The translations under genes and the position numbers were made by a program. The notes under the pieces are model-generated. The model saw only the letters and a program-made list of their open reading frames with translations, did no database searches and had not been told where the DNA came from. Positions 10,324-21,040 of a stretch of 64,000 nucleotides of DNA are shown piece by piece (the first letter of the stretch is position 1; each line of letters opens with the position of its first letter). This DNA comes from Sordariomycetes sp. S80-01Y (taxonomy: Eukaryota > Ascomycota > Sordariomycetes), in contig JAXQJY010000029.1 of assembly GCA_037042185.1 (NCBI GenBank), positions 186,001 through 250,000 of the forward strand, in the 5' to 3' direction.

Positions 10324-12604
10324 ATGGCGCGTAAAAAGAAGGCCGCCCAAGAAGGGCGACCGCGTCGCACCCGTCAAAATCGCGACCGCGAAGACAACCG
10401 TCCTCCCCCGCGATCACCCCCCCGAAGGCCGCCAAGTCCTCGCTATGACCGTCGTCCGGATGAGAGATATCGCGACGACTACGATAGGCCCCCGCGTCGG
10501 GGTGCAAATTGGGCGCCTCCCAACGGGCGCGACGAGCGAAACGGTAGTCCCGATTCCTATCGACCCGCGCCGTCCCACGGCCGTGATAGATATGGTGGTA
10601 ATGGAGGTGGTGACTCCTATCGGCCTGAACCTAGTGGCAGCAGCTGGCGACACCAAGGCTCGCAGATGCACGATTCTCGGCCGCCTCAGGGTGACTTCAC
10701 CTTCCGTTCAAACGGTCCTGCAGGCGCGCCCAGCTTCCCTCCCGCACCCTCACAACCTCGTCACTTCAGCGGAGGTCGAGGTGATCGACGAGGCGGCGCT
10801 AGAGGTAGAGGTCGTGGTCGCGGCGGAAGATTTCCACCAGTGCATCTCTCAGAGCGTAACCTTCTTACCAACTCCGTGAGCAATCTTCCCGAGGAGCAGC
10901 TTCACGACGGTGGCGACGGGGAAGCCAAGTTCCGCAACCTCGATGAACTTAGTGACGACGACGAAGAGCCGATGGAACTCGAGTCCAACGCCTCACAATC
11001 AGACACAGAACAGCCCTCGAAGAAGCGGGCGAGGACGGATGACAACGCTGCGACGGAAGACGGCAGCGCTGCACCGAAGTGGTCGAACCCAGACCCGTAC
11101 ACGGCTCTTCCATGCCCCGACGATCAGCAGCAGAAGAAGCGCGACGTTGTTGCTTTGATCCGCAAAGCCAGGAACGAGGCGGCTGAGGCGAAGAAGCCCG
11201 ACGAGCAAGAGGACTTCATCGCATTCAGCAGCGACGAGAGCGAAGCCGACGAGATCGAAGAGGTTCCGCCACCACCTCCGACTGAGCCCCCGCCCAACGC
11301 GCCACGGGCTCCCGCACAGAAAGGTGCGCAAGTTGCGCCCAGTGTGGTGAGAGATACCTCCGGGCCCCTGGGATCACGGAAGCGCACCGCCGACGACGTT
11401 ATTAAGCCACCCGATTACGGGCAGCTCAAGAAAGTCGTCAACATGAAGAAAGTCGACGGCAACGTCACTATCATGTGGTCGCGCAAGTCGGGCGAGGAGC
11501 CGTGTCCATGGGCGACCGTCGATCACTCTGGCACGACGAAGGTTGCCTTTCGCCTTCACAAGGAAATCATGGACTTTTATCACTTTGTCCGCCCACGCGA
11601 ATTTGAGCAGCGGATCCGCGAACAGCTCGTCGAAAATCTCAGGAAGGCTATGCGCCGAGATAATAGGAATTTCTCCGATGCTGAGGTCCACCCGTTTGGC
11701 TCGTTCATGTCTGGGCTCTATTTACCTACTGCTGATATGGATCTTGTCGTATGCTCACGAAATTTCATGCGATTTGGTCAAGCGAGGTATCAATCTGCCA
11801 AGAGCTTCCTGTACAAGTTCTCAAAGATGCTACAGGCTCAAGGCATCGCCGACCAGCAGTCGATCGAAGTTATTAGCGGCGCTCGGATTCCCCTGGTCAA
11901 GTATGTTGACAAGGCAACCGCCTTGAAGGTGGATGTATCCTTTGAAAACCTGGGCGGCGTGCAAGCGATAGAAAAGTTCCTGCAGTGGAAAAGCCAGTAT
12001 CCGTCGATGCCCATTCTGGTCACACTTATCAAGCACTTCCTGCTCATGCGCGGCCTCAATGAGCCTGTAAATGGAGGCATTGGGGGCTTCTCGGTCATCT
12101 GCCTTGTGGTCAGCATGCTTCAGCTTATGCCGGCTGTGCAAAGCAGGAGCTTGATTCCGGAGCATCACCTAGGCGAGATGCTCATGGAGTTCTTCCTACT
12201 CTACGGCCGCGACTTTGCGTACGAGACAAATGCCATCGCCACATCTGGCAAGATTGGCTACGTCCCAAAGGTGAGTTGTTTTTCTGCGGAATCACCGCCG
12301 TTGCTAACATCTTCAGTCTGAGGTCAAAGCCTTCGTGTACAAGAACAGGGACCGTCTCTCTATCATTGACCCGAACAACCCTTCGAACGATATTTCCGGC
12401 GGTTCAGCCAACACCCCAGCCATCATGGCGCGTTTCGAGGAGGCTTACGAGCTCTTGGCGGAACGGATGAGAGCGATTGATAGCGGCGCTGCCCAAGGTA
12501 ACATCCTGGAGGTCATTATGGGTGGCGACTACTCTTCCTTCGCTTCGCAGCGCGACTATCTCCGCTTCGTGCACGAGCAGAACATCGGACCATGCTACGA
12601 GTGA
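10324..12604 (+). CDS. cid14: non-canonical poly(A) polymerase, TRF4/PAP2/Cid14 type
   Basis: The exons are 10324..12270 and 12317..12604 (744 residues). This enzyme class adds short poly(A) tails to aberrant nuclear RNAs in a TRAMP complex and hands them to the exosome. The N-terminal 300 or so residues are low-complexity: basic RPRR/RDRED at the start, an RGG-rich stretch (GRGDRRGGARGRGRGRGG) and acidic runs (LSDDDEEPMELE). The nucleotidyltransferase domain has HPFGSFMSGL (456 on) and the metal-binding pair D471-x-D473 in TADMDLVV, with the third aspartate at D537 in KVDVSFENLGG. The PAP-associated region follows (GGIGGFSVICLVVSMLQLMP, then AYETNAIATSGKIGYVPK). The C-terminus RDYLRFVHEQNIGPCYE closes exon 2. 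Length and domain order fit nuclear Trf4; the low-complexity N-terminus is longer than in yeast. Confidence 0.92.
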
Positions 12605-13729
12605 ACACCTGAGCAAATCGGGACAGACACAGTGAGTAATATTTCGGTTCCCAGCGACGCACTTACCTGACGAACACGACAGCGTTTGGATGGTTTCACT
12701 GGCGGATGTACACTGTTTGTTTCTGAGTGAGACGCGAATTATGATCGGCTTGCAACTCGAGCAAGGAGAACGATAACTGGACCGACCTTCGACCTTCGGA
12801 TGACGATTTATGACAACCACGGCTCACATTTTGGCGTTTGGCGGCATCAGCCCCGGCATGTATAGAGGAAAGGACTGCGGCAACGACATCGGTCGAGAGG
12901 TCAGGGGGGATATGGTGTTGGGGCGCAATGTACACATAACTGGTTTCGACTTCGACTTTCGACTTCCGATACCCATTGTTCAGGCTTTGCCCGGCGCCTT
13001 TGAAGCAAGGCACCGGGATCGGCGCAAGGGCCGAGTGCTAACAATCAAATCAGATTTCTTTGATGCACGCTACCTCGTCATGCGTGCTGTTGCAGCGCAG
13101 CGCAGCGCGCCGCTTGCTTGCTTGCTAATCAGATACACACAGGACTTGCACGCCATGGTACCGTGTCGGGTTGAGACTGCCTCTTTTGTAGAGCAGGCTT
13201 CGGTCGGCCGGTGCCTCTTCTCTTTTCACATTATTCGTCCCAATGACGATGACTGTTACTGAGAACTTGTGGCTCTTGCTACGCTTTTTCTCATCATGGT
13301 CTCGCTTGATGTGAGGCCATGGAGAGGATTCCACCAGTTAGGTCACTGTTGCGATGTCTCTGATTCCGTTGTGTGGAACGCATCCCTTTAAGGCTCGGAC
13401 TGTGACTAGATATCCCAAGCTTCCATGGCCCAAGTGGCAGGGTTGTCGCACCAAAGCTTGTCGATAGCTGACCGGAGACTTTCACCACATCTCGGAGACA
13501 TTCTCTCACCAGGAAGCACCCAATTGCATGGCTTTTGAATGCAGTCACAAATCTTGATTCTAAGACTGTCAGCTTACTGACTGCACTTGTGAGAAACCAC
13601 ACTGGCAATTTCGGATTTAGCGGACGCAAGGAACTGGGTATTTAATCAACTCGGCCAGCAACTTGGAACGTAAAAAATGGGATGGAGCGAGCCAGCCCAC
13701 GTGAACCGCCCAAATTATCGCCGCCCAGC
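12605..13729. other. intergenic between TRF4 gene and P450
   Basis: A 150-codon plus frame (12810..13262) overlaps minus frames and has no family features. At about 13091..13124 there are short GCAGC and GCTT repeats. I see no gene. Confidence 0.4.
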
Positions 13730-15451
13730 ATGACGTTCTTCTATCAGGTGACACTCGTAGCGCTCGTCGGAGCCGTGGCTTTCTTTGCCTTCAGCGCTCT
13801 CAACGACAAGAAGCGCATGAAAGGCGCAAAGCCACCGCCCGGACCACCAGGTAGCCTTCGCGCCCTCTCCCGTTCCCAAACGACAAGAAGCTGACAAGAA
13901 CAGGATGGCCTCTCGTCGGCAACGCCCTTGAGCTCGCCACCTCCAACGGCCAGCTCATCCCCATCTTCAACCGATGGCACCAAAGCTACGGCCCGATCGC
14001 GCAGTTCAGCGTCCTCGGCGAGAAGCAGGTGGTCTTGTCGGATGACAAGATCACGCACGAGCTGCTTGTCAAGAGGGGCAGCAAGTACAGCGACCGGGGA
14101 ACGCCGCACGCCATGACCGTGGTGACGGGGAACATCAATCCCGCGCTGATGCCGAAGAATGGTGCGTACTATGCGAAGATCTGAGGTGGAAGCGCGTGGC
14201 TGACAGAGCGGACCAGATGTTTGGCGCAACGAACGCAAGCTGATACACTCAGCGATTAACATCACTGCCAATGCCAAGTACCAAGGCTTCATGGCGGAAG
14301 AGGCCACCCTCGCCCTTCGAGATCTCGCCCACACGCCTCAAGACTATGATAGGCACTTTCAGAGATACGCCTACGCTGCTCTGACCCGCTCACTCCTCGG
14401 CTTCCGCATCTCATCCATCGACGATGAATTTGTAACAGAGAGGGAGGATTTCCTTCGTGAAGCCATGAAGTGCTTCCGACCGGACTGCTACCCGAGCAAC
14501 ATCTTCCCTTTTCTGAGATACATGCCAACGTGGCTGGTCCCTAGCCTGAAGAACATATATCGGTTCCGCGATACCCATAAGAGAATGGGTGTGGAGCTCC
14601 GCCAAAAGGTCGAGAAGGCCATGAGGGAGGGCACGGCGCGGGACAGCGTTTACCGTCATCTGCTGGAGAGCCGAAGCGAGTCCGTGCTCAGCGATGAGGA
14701 GATAGCCGCTACATTTGAATCTATGATCGGGGGTGGGACGCGGTCTCCGTACAATGCCCTCGTTTCGTACCTGTATCTGATGATGGAGCATCCCGAATGG
14801 TTGCAGAAGTTGCAGGAAGAGGTTGATAGCGTTGTTGGGGCGGATCGCCTGCCTACTACGACAGATATCCCCAAGTTGCCAACGGTCAGGGCTATTGTCA
14901 AGGAGCAAATCCGGTTTAGGTCAATTGTGGCCGAGCTGGGTATTCCACATCGCCTCAGCGAGGATGACGTGTACGAAGGCTACTTCTTCGCCAAAGGCAC
15001 CGTTTTCAACGCCAACTACGCGTAAGCCCCTTCTGATCCAGACTCCCCTTCCCTGCTTTTGCTGATGAAGCCCAGCGCAATCCTGATGGACAAAGCAACC
15101 TACCCCGACCAGCAGCTCTTCAACCCAGCACGCTGGCTCGACCCCTCTTACCCAACCTACCGCGAGCCGCTGACCGTGTACCCGAACTGCCAGAACTTCA
15201 CGCCCTTCGGCTACGGTCGGCGCGCGTGTCCCGGCTGGGACTTTGCAGAGCGCGCCCTGGTCATCATGGTGGCGCAGCTGGCGTGGGCGTTCAACGTCAA
15301 GAGGCCGCGCGATGAGAAGGGCGAGGAGATCACGCCGGTGCTGGAGTTTGAGCCGGAGCCGAACCCCAGGTGTCTGCCGTTCAGGTGCGACGTCACGCTG
15401 AGGGAGGGGAGGCTGGGGGTTATCGAGAGCGAGGCTGCGAAATGCGAGTAA
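13730..15451 (+). CDS. cytochrome P450 monooxygenase
   Basis: Four exons encode 519 residues: 13730..13850, 13904..14161, 14217..15021 and 15076..15451. The N-terminus has a membrane anchor (TFFYQVTLVALVGAVAFFAF), a basic turn and the proline-rich hinge PPPGPPGWPLVGN. The K-helix ExxR is E356-QI-R359. The heme-binding loop is FGYGRRACPG with the axial cysteine C446. In place of the usual A/G-G-x-(D/E)-T-(T/S) I-helix, the sequence reads IGGGTRSP (about 297-304), so the acidic partner of the threonine is missing. The overall pattern (GIPHRLSEDDVYEGY, DPSYPTYREP) resembles OrdA-like fungal P450s. The substrate is unknown. Its neighbours are not a typical biosynthetic cluster. Confidence 0.9.
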
Positions 15452-15530
15452 TGGACGGTATTATTGGACGAGGGGATAAGCTACTGGTAGTGTACAGATG
15501 TGTCTTCGGAGCAGTGATGCGTTGCATCTC

Positions 15531-15914
15531 TCAATTTGGCGATGCTGAATTCTCGGGAGCTTCTTCTCCTTTCTTTTCATCCGGGAACCACCGATTCTTT
15601 ATCCAAATGTAGTAGGTATATGTCTCCATCGTGCTGAAGACGCAGATGACGCCGATGATGAATTTCTTCATGTTGGGGCTGATTCCCAAGCCGTCGAGGC
15701 TGAATTGAGGAATCTCGGGTTGGCCATCGGGCCCCTTTGGAGACTGGTTTGCATCTTTGGGGTGGCCTTGCTGCAGCCTCGGCGAGTTCGTTGAAAAGGG
15801 TCTCAGCGGTGATTTACACGAGACCACTTGTCGTCTTGTCGGTGCTGAGGTGAGGTGGGACGTGGTGAAGGTGCGCAACGGCGCCTGCGTGAGTGACTTA
15901 GCTGCGATTGACAT
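15531..15914 (-). CDS. small mitochondrial membrane protein of unknown function
   Basis: The frame is open upstream to 16175, but the likely start is the ATG at 15914, giving 127 residues. It opens with MSIAAKSLTQAPLRTFTTSH and continues into RPFSTNSPRLQQ, a typical arginine/serine-rich, acid-poor mitochondrial presequence with a probable processing site after RxFST. A single hydrophobic segment follows (MKKFIIGVICVFSTMETYTY), then a lysine-rich tail (WIKNRWFPDEKKGEE). It is probably an inner-membrane protein with one transmembrane helix; I recognise no named family. No intron. The 3' end lies 79 bp from the P450 stop, tail to tail. Confidence 0.7.
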   Translation of the reverse strand: MSIAAKSLTQAPLRTFTTSHLTSAPTRRQVVSCKSPLRPFSTNSPRLQQGHPKDANQSPKGPDGQPEIPQFSLDGLGISPNMKKFIIGVICVFSTMETYTYYIWIKNRWFPDEKKGEEAPENSASPN

Positions 15915-16602
15915 AGCCGTTGGGGTTTCCAGGGAATTAGATAATGAGCTTGATTTCTTCCCACAATGAAAGGCCCCGGACCTATTTAATCTCTTTCTCT
16001 GTCTCGCTCTCGAACGATAATCCCCCGGGGTGGTCAGAGTCACACATCGGCCCAGGATACGACCTGACCAATCCCGTCTCACTGAGTCCTGAAATGACGT
16101 CGATTGGGGCGTCCCGAAATAGACAAGGCCAACCCATGAAGGAAAGCTGGGGTAACAGGACAGGGGTAAAGGCAAAGGGATAGAGATATTTAATTGAAGA
16201 TGCCCAAACCGTTTCGACTATCATATGCAACTTCCAGGAAAATTTGTTGTCGAGGCAGGAGAGGAAAGGCTTGGTCACTGCAGAGTCGCTCGCAATGGCG
16301 GTGGTAGCATTGAGTTGACCTAGGCGACATAAACATAACCATCGGCAACATCTCTAGCTCGATGAAAGCGGTCCTTTTCTTGCACTTGACAAAATGCAAT
16401 CCATTGCCTTTGGCGCGGGAGATGTATCTACATGCTCAATCCACTGATGAGTATCATCTCATGTGGCAAACGTTGGATATCTTTTGCCTCAGACTAGCCG
16501 CTGCATATTTTGAGCTTGTATATTGATTTGCGGTACCACAATTCATCGAAGAAGCACGGAGGGTGTTCTTGCTAAGAACTCGCATTCTTTCATCTAAGAC
16601 AC
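15915..16602. other. intergenic
   Basis: This holds the upstream region of the small mitochondrial gene, whose frame stays open to 16175 without a convincing alternative protein, and the 3' flank of the dehydratase-like gene. No other feature is seen. Confidence 0.4.
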
Positions 16603-17655
16603 TCAGTCGTGGGACTGGCCGTACGAATCCTTCATGTCCTTCACCGCCTCCGCAACAAGCTTGTCATTAGCCTTCTTTGCCTTCTTCGCGAAGCCCATCA
16701 GGTCGTCTCCGTACTTCTCTGCAAACTTCCCGTCAAAGACTTCCATGCTGAACCACCCGCGGAAGCCAGTTGCAAGCACAGCGGCCACAAACCCCTGAAT
16801 CGGCAGATACCCCCCGTCGTATGGAAGCGGACGATGGTCGTGGCTCCATTGGCCCCTCGGACGCAGACCCGAAGAATCGCTCTCGGCCTTGAGAGGCGGT
16901 GACATGCGGTACGCATCGCTGATCTGCAGGAAGTAGATCTTGTCTCCCGGGACCGTCCTGGCGAGCTGTTTCAGGCTCTCTTGATACTTCGAGTTGAGAC
17001 CGGCTTCGGAAACTCCCGGTAACATGCCCGAATCTGTGGTTGGATCTGCCCACTCCCCTCCTGCTGTCTGGAACGTGTCGAGGCAAAGCCCAATGTTCGG
17101 TCTGTCAGCCATGTTGACAATCTTCCAGACGTCCGCCCAGTTCGGCGCATGCGTCGCCCAACACCAATTTTCATAAGCAATCCGGAAGCCCTTTGGCGCC
17201 ATGAGATCAGCTAGATCCCTCAGATCCTCAGCTAATTGCTCAAAGTCACCCGAAATCCCAGGGGAATCGGAGGACCCAACTTGGAGCATATCCGTGCCTA
17301 CAGCCTCCATGATGCTCATCCACCCACGAGCTTTTTTGAAAGCTTCATATCGCTCTTTGCTTTCCCGAGGCCATCCCTCGAAATTGGCGAACGGTTGAAG
17401 GACCAAAATCTCAATATCGTGACTGTCGCACAGATCTCCAACCTTGGAACCAGCCTCGCAGAGTTCATCGTAGTCGTCCTCGGCGATGTCTCTGCCAAAA
17501 TGCTGGCTGGCGAAGGCGACGAGGTCCGGCATCGACAGCTCGATGGCTGTGAAACCTGCGTGGCGGATGGCTTCGATCTTCTGATGGAGGGTGTGGCGCG
17601 GGAGGCCGATGGAGCAGGAGGCGAAGCAGAGGGGGACTTCGACGGTGGACGCCAT
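16603..17655 (-). CDS. 3-dehydroshikimate dehydratase-like sugar phosphate isomerase/epimerase (qa-4/qutC type)
   Basis: A single exon encodes 350 residues of the AP-endonuclease-2/xylose isomerase-like TIM barrel. The start MASTVEVPLCFASCSIGLPR leads into the first strand, followed by HQKIEAIRHAGFTAIELSMP. Later barrel strands include DMLQVGSSD, GFRIAYENWCWATHAPNW, NIGLCLDTFQTAG, KIYFLQISDAYRM and GWFSMEVFDGKF. The acidic and histidine residues in these strands (E in AYENW, D in CLDTF, E in SMEVF) are the usual metal ligands. Length fits fungal qa-4/QutC, which converts 3-dehydroshikimate to protocatechuate in quinate catabolism. No other quinate genes are visible, so another sugar-acid isomerase activity is possible. 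The Zn2Cys6 gene directly upstream on the same strand is a candidate regulator. Confidence 0.8.
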   Translation of the reverse strand: MASTVEVPLCFASCSIGLPRHTLHQKIEAIRHAGFTAIELSMPDLVAFASQHFGRDIAEDDYDELCEAGSKVGDLCDSHDIEILVLQPFANFEGWPRESKERYEAFKKARGWMSIMEAVGTDMLQVGSSDSPGISGDFEQLAEDLRDLADLMAPKGFRIAYENWCWATHAPNWADVWKIVNMADRPNIGLCLDTFQTAGGEWADPTTDSGMLPGVSEAGLNSKYQESLKQLARTVPGDKIYFLQISDAYRMSPPLKAESDSSGLRPRGQWSHDHRPLPYDGGYLPIQGFVAAVLATGFRGWFSMEVFDGKFAEKYGDDLMGFAKKAKKANDKLVAEAVKDMKDSYGQSHD

Positions 17656-18257
17656 GATGGAGGAATGCTGGCCGTTGCTGGTATGAAATGGAATGAAGTG
17701 AACAGACGCGATACTTTAAATCCAAAAGGGCGTCGAGATAGAATTGTGAGAGAGGACAACGTGTGTGTTAGAAGAGCATCATGGTGACGACTAGGCGCCC
17801 ATGATGTCAGCAGGCAACACTGGAGGACATACGGGTACGTCGGCAGCTCAGGCAGTAGCTCTTCTGTCGAGGCTGTGCAATTCAAAGCAGTTAATGAGGT
17901 TTTGGATCTTACATCTGAGAATGGGCATTGCAGAACCAAAATCCCGAGCTGCGAGAAGATTTCACACTCGAAGCCTTTTATCGCCCCAAAGAGGAAGTTG
18001 ACGATGGTTTATGGCGTTCCATAGCGCGTGGGGTGCCAATCCGAGTTGAGATATGTATCAACGCAACCTTCATTCTAAGAACTTCTCGAGGGCGAGTGGA
18101 CTGTCAAATGTCTGAGATTTGATCAATCTAAGCCGGGTCGGACTTTGCAGCAGCTTCTTTATCCATCGGCGTTGTGTTACGTGGCGAGTCAAGGGCACGT
18201 TCTTACGACTGCTGTGCCCGAAAGATCTGAGGAGTTCAAAGACCACGCTATCATGCC
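17656..18257. other. intergenic
   Basis: This is the promoter side of the dehydratase-like gene and the 3' flank of the second Zn2Cys6 gene. Several short frames have no product. No clear TATA box or operator is seen. Confidence 0.4.
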
Positions 18258-20590
18258 TTATAACGATCTTCCAAGAAAATCCAGGCCCTCTCCTTGCATA
18301 AACTCATCGCCCCTGAGAAACAAACTCAGGTCTCCCAAAGCGTCATCGCCCTCCCAATTGCCATTTACCAGGTTAAAGTACTGATCCTCAAACAAGTCCA
18401 TCGGCTGCTTCTCCCCAGCGGGCGGCCCCATCGCAGAGTCATCCAGGTTCGTGGCCGGGGACATCAACGCGCCCCCAGAATCCGCCGCCGTCTTGGTGTT
18501 GGCCGCCGCGTCGGCATCCGCTTGCGTGCCGCCGTGCAGACGCGTCGCGATGGAGCTGTCCAGGTACTGGAGGAAGAGGTCGAGGACGTTGTTGTTGATA
18601 CGCCAGTACTTCTGCACTTCCTTGAGGCACAGGAGGCAGAGCTGGGCGCGGTGCTCGGCTATGCGCTGGGACATGCCCATGTTGCGACGGATGCCGAGAG
18701 CGTGGATGCACAAGGCTGCGAAGAGAGCGGTTATGCTAGCAAATGTCAGAGCGACCTCGTAACTAGTGTAGGGAAACCCACAGATGCATCTGGCCGTAGC
18801 GGAGGGTTCCATGGGCGGACATGTCTTCCGCTATCCTGCTGATCCGACACGCCGCGTTGACGACGACCTGGTTGCTTTTGTCCTCTTCACCGTATTTCAA
18901 GAAGCTGCCTCTGTGTATCAGGATGCGGAGGTGGCTCCCTCTGTTAGCTCTGAGCTGGGTGAAAGCCGGCTCGGCAGACTTACTTGTATGCTAGATGTAG
19001 CAGACAGGTCCATATAGATGCAGTGCCCTCGTCTGAAGAGTACTGCATGTCTGCAGGTAGGCTGTTCTTCCACTCTTCAAGAGAGTTGTCGAGGATGGCG
19101 ATATGGTCTGAACTTGCCGGACGTTGGCCCGGCACGAACTGCACGTCAATGACCCGCCCAACTATTTTGCAGGTCAGCGATTCGACTCCCCCTGTTTTCC
19201 ATGTTTCTTGGACTTACGAAGTCTTGCGATCTCGACCATCTTGATCACGTAAGTGATGTGCTCCCGTTGACAAGATCCAAAGAGGGAAGCCGAGGCCACG
19301 TCCGTCTCGGACTCGAGATCGGCGGCACTTAGGGCTTCGATGTCGCAATCCTCGTCCCTGATTCGGCTGGGAAGACCAAGAGATGCTGCAGCTTGCCTTT
19401 CCCGTACCTACTCAGAAGTCAGACAATGGATTAGGGTCATAGAGTTGAATGCCTACGTAGATGGACCACCAGATTCTTCTCCTCATCCTTGACAAGCTCG
19501 GATTCTTCGACATGAATCTTTCTCTGTTACACGCGTTAGCGGTCTCGGAGCAGGTAGTGAGCGCAGGTCTTACGATCGATGCAGGCCGTACGACTCTGCA
19601 AGGGTGATGACCACACCGAGCCAGTACCTCACATCCCTCACGTCTGACGGCCCTCCCCGCCAGAAGCTCATCAGGAACAAGCTCTGTATAAGCGTCATCC
19701 TGTCCTTCTCCCAATCTGCATGCCACAGGATCCGTGCCTTCCCGTACAGCAAGCTCTTCGCCTCGGAGCGATCCGCAAAGCCCATGGCCGTAATGGTCCC
19801 CTCGTCGCAGTAGGTCGCGCCTATAAACAGCATTGCCTGGAGGAGCAGCCGTGAGATGTCCATGGCTGCAAGCTTGCGCATCACCTCCCCGCGGTCGACG
19901 ACGGGGAAACAGGGGTGGAACCACGTGAAGTATGCCTGCAGCGCTGGGATGCACGTTTGGAGGTCGGGGAGGTCTAAAGCGCCTTCATCGCGGAGGTACT
20001 GCATCGTTGCCGCGCTGACGCCCGAGCCTTCGCCTTGAGACTGGGGTGTGTCGGCCACGGGGAACACGAGCCTCTGCCGCTGACGATCCGAGGGTTGTGT
20101 GCTGCCCACTCTCTCACCAGGCACAAGGGTGAGGAAGTTTGACTCGCCGAAGAACAAGCTTCCGGCCGCGGGCGAGGGCGAGGGCGCCTTGCTTGGCGGT
20201 TCATGATGAGATAGGTCCTGTCCTGGACTCGACGCCGTGAATCTCGACGTCGTGGAAAGACGACCTGCTGGCGAAGGACCAAGACTGACATGTCGTGGAC
20301 TCTGAGAAAGATGCGACTCATTCGCTGCTTGGCCTTGCTGCTTGCGCTTGGATCGCCGGGGATATCTGCCAGACCAGATCAGTAGCTGACATGAGTTGCC
20401 GTTCAATTGCGACTTACCGGCCTCGGCGCGACGGGATGATCTCGCACTCGGACGGCACGCCCGCCGTTTTGCAGTTGTCGCACGGGTGGCTTTCCATGAC
20501 ATTGCAGCGCACGCGACGACTGTTGCAGATGCGACAGGCGTGCTTTGCGCGGGTCGTTTTGCCGGCGGACGACGGCGATGAGGGCGCCAT
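18258..20590 (-). CDS. Zn2Cys6 transcription factor, CTF1-like subgroup
   Basis: Seven exons encode 678 residues: 20418..20590, 19574..20365, 19457..19523, 19218..19407, 18984..19161, 18782..18940 and 18258..18735. The zinc cluster is ACRICNSRRVRC then HPCDNCKTAGVPSEC: C19-x2-C22-x6-C29-x7-C37-x2-C40-x8-C49, with the long second half seen in CTF1-like regulators. A basic segment follows (RRGRYPRRSKRK). The middle homology region reads YFTWFHPCFPVVDRGEV, LLQAMLFIGATYCDEG and RYWLGVVITLAESYGLHRS, then MRRRIWWSIYV and RERQAAASLGLPSRIRDEDC. These match cutinase transcription factor 1-type proteins, which often govern lipid, cutin or carbon use. It lies between the dehydratase-like gene and the acyl-CoA dehydrogenase gene, all on the minus strand; a link to either is inference. 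Confidence 0.87.
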
Positions 20591-21040
20591 TGCGGCCGGG
20601 TTCTGAGGTGGCGATGACAAGTTTTCAATTGACCATGGGGTGCAGAAGAGGCCTTGAGTTTGGGCCTTCAATCGCGGACATTTAGAGCGGCGTCGCAGTG
20701 AGGCCGTAGGATACGGCGAGGGTATTGATGGAGAAGAGTTGGTGGGCACCAATGGAAGTTGTGTCCCAGGCCAAGGTTGTCCCCGAGTTGGAGAAACCGG
20801 GGCCGGGGCCTGGACGTCACTTGTGCCAGCATGTGCACTAGTCAAGTCCTATATCGGAGTGTTTTATGCTGAGAATGGTGATACGGTGATCATATGTTGG
20901 TTACGTTACGCACTGTCAAAGACGAAAGCTCGTGCATGGTTTCAACAGCGTCACGTCTCACAGAAATCTCAGGTCTCGAAGGTTGCAGGCTTCTCGTAAG
21001 ATCTACGTATGTGACTTCTATGAATCCTTCTAGTACACTC
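20591..21040. other. intergenic, regulator promoter
   Basis: The regulator's frame extends upstream in phase to about 20845, but the ATG at 20590, just before the zinc cluster, fits better. No TATA box is obvious. I see no other gene. Confidence 0.4.

Noticed and set aside
12810-13262. 150-codon plus-strand frame between the TRF4-type gene and the P450
   Set aside because: It overlaps minus-strand frames, contains biased low-complexity stretches and shows no domain, splice pattern or signal peptide.
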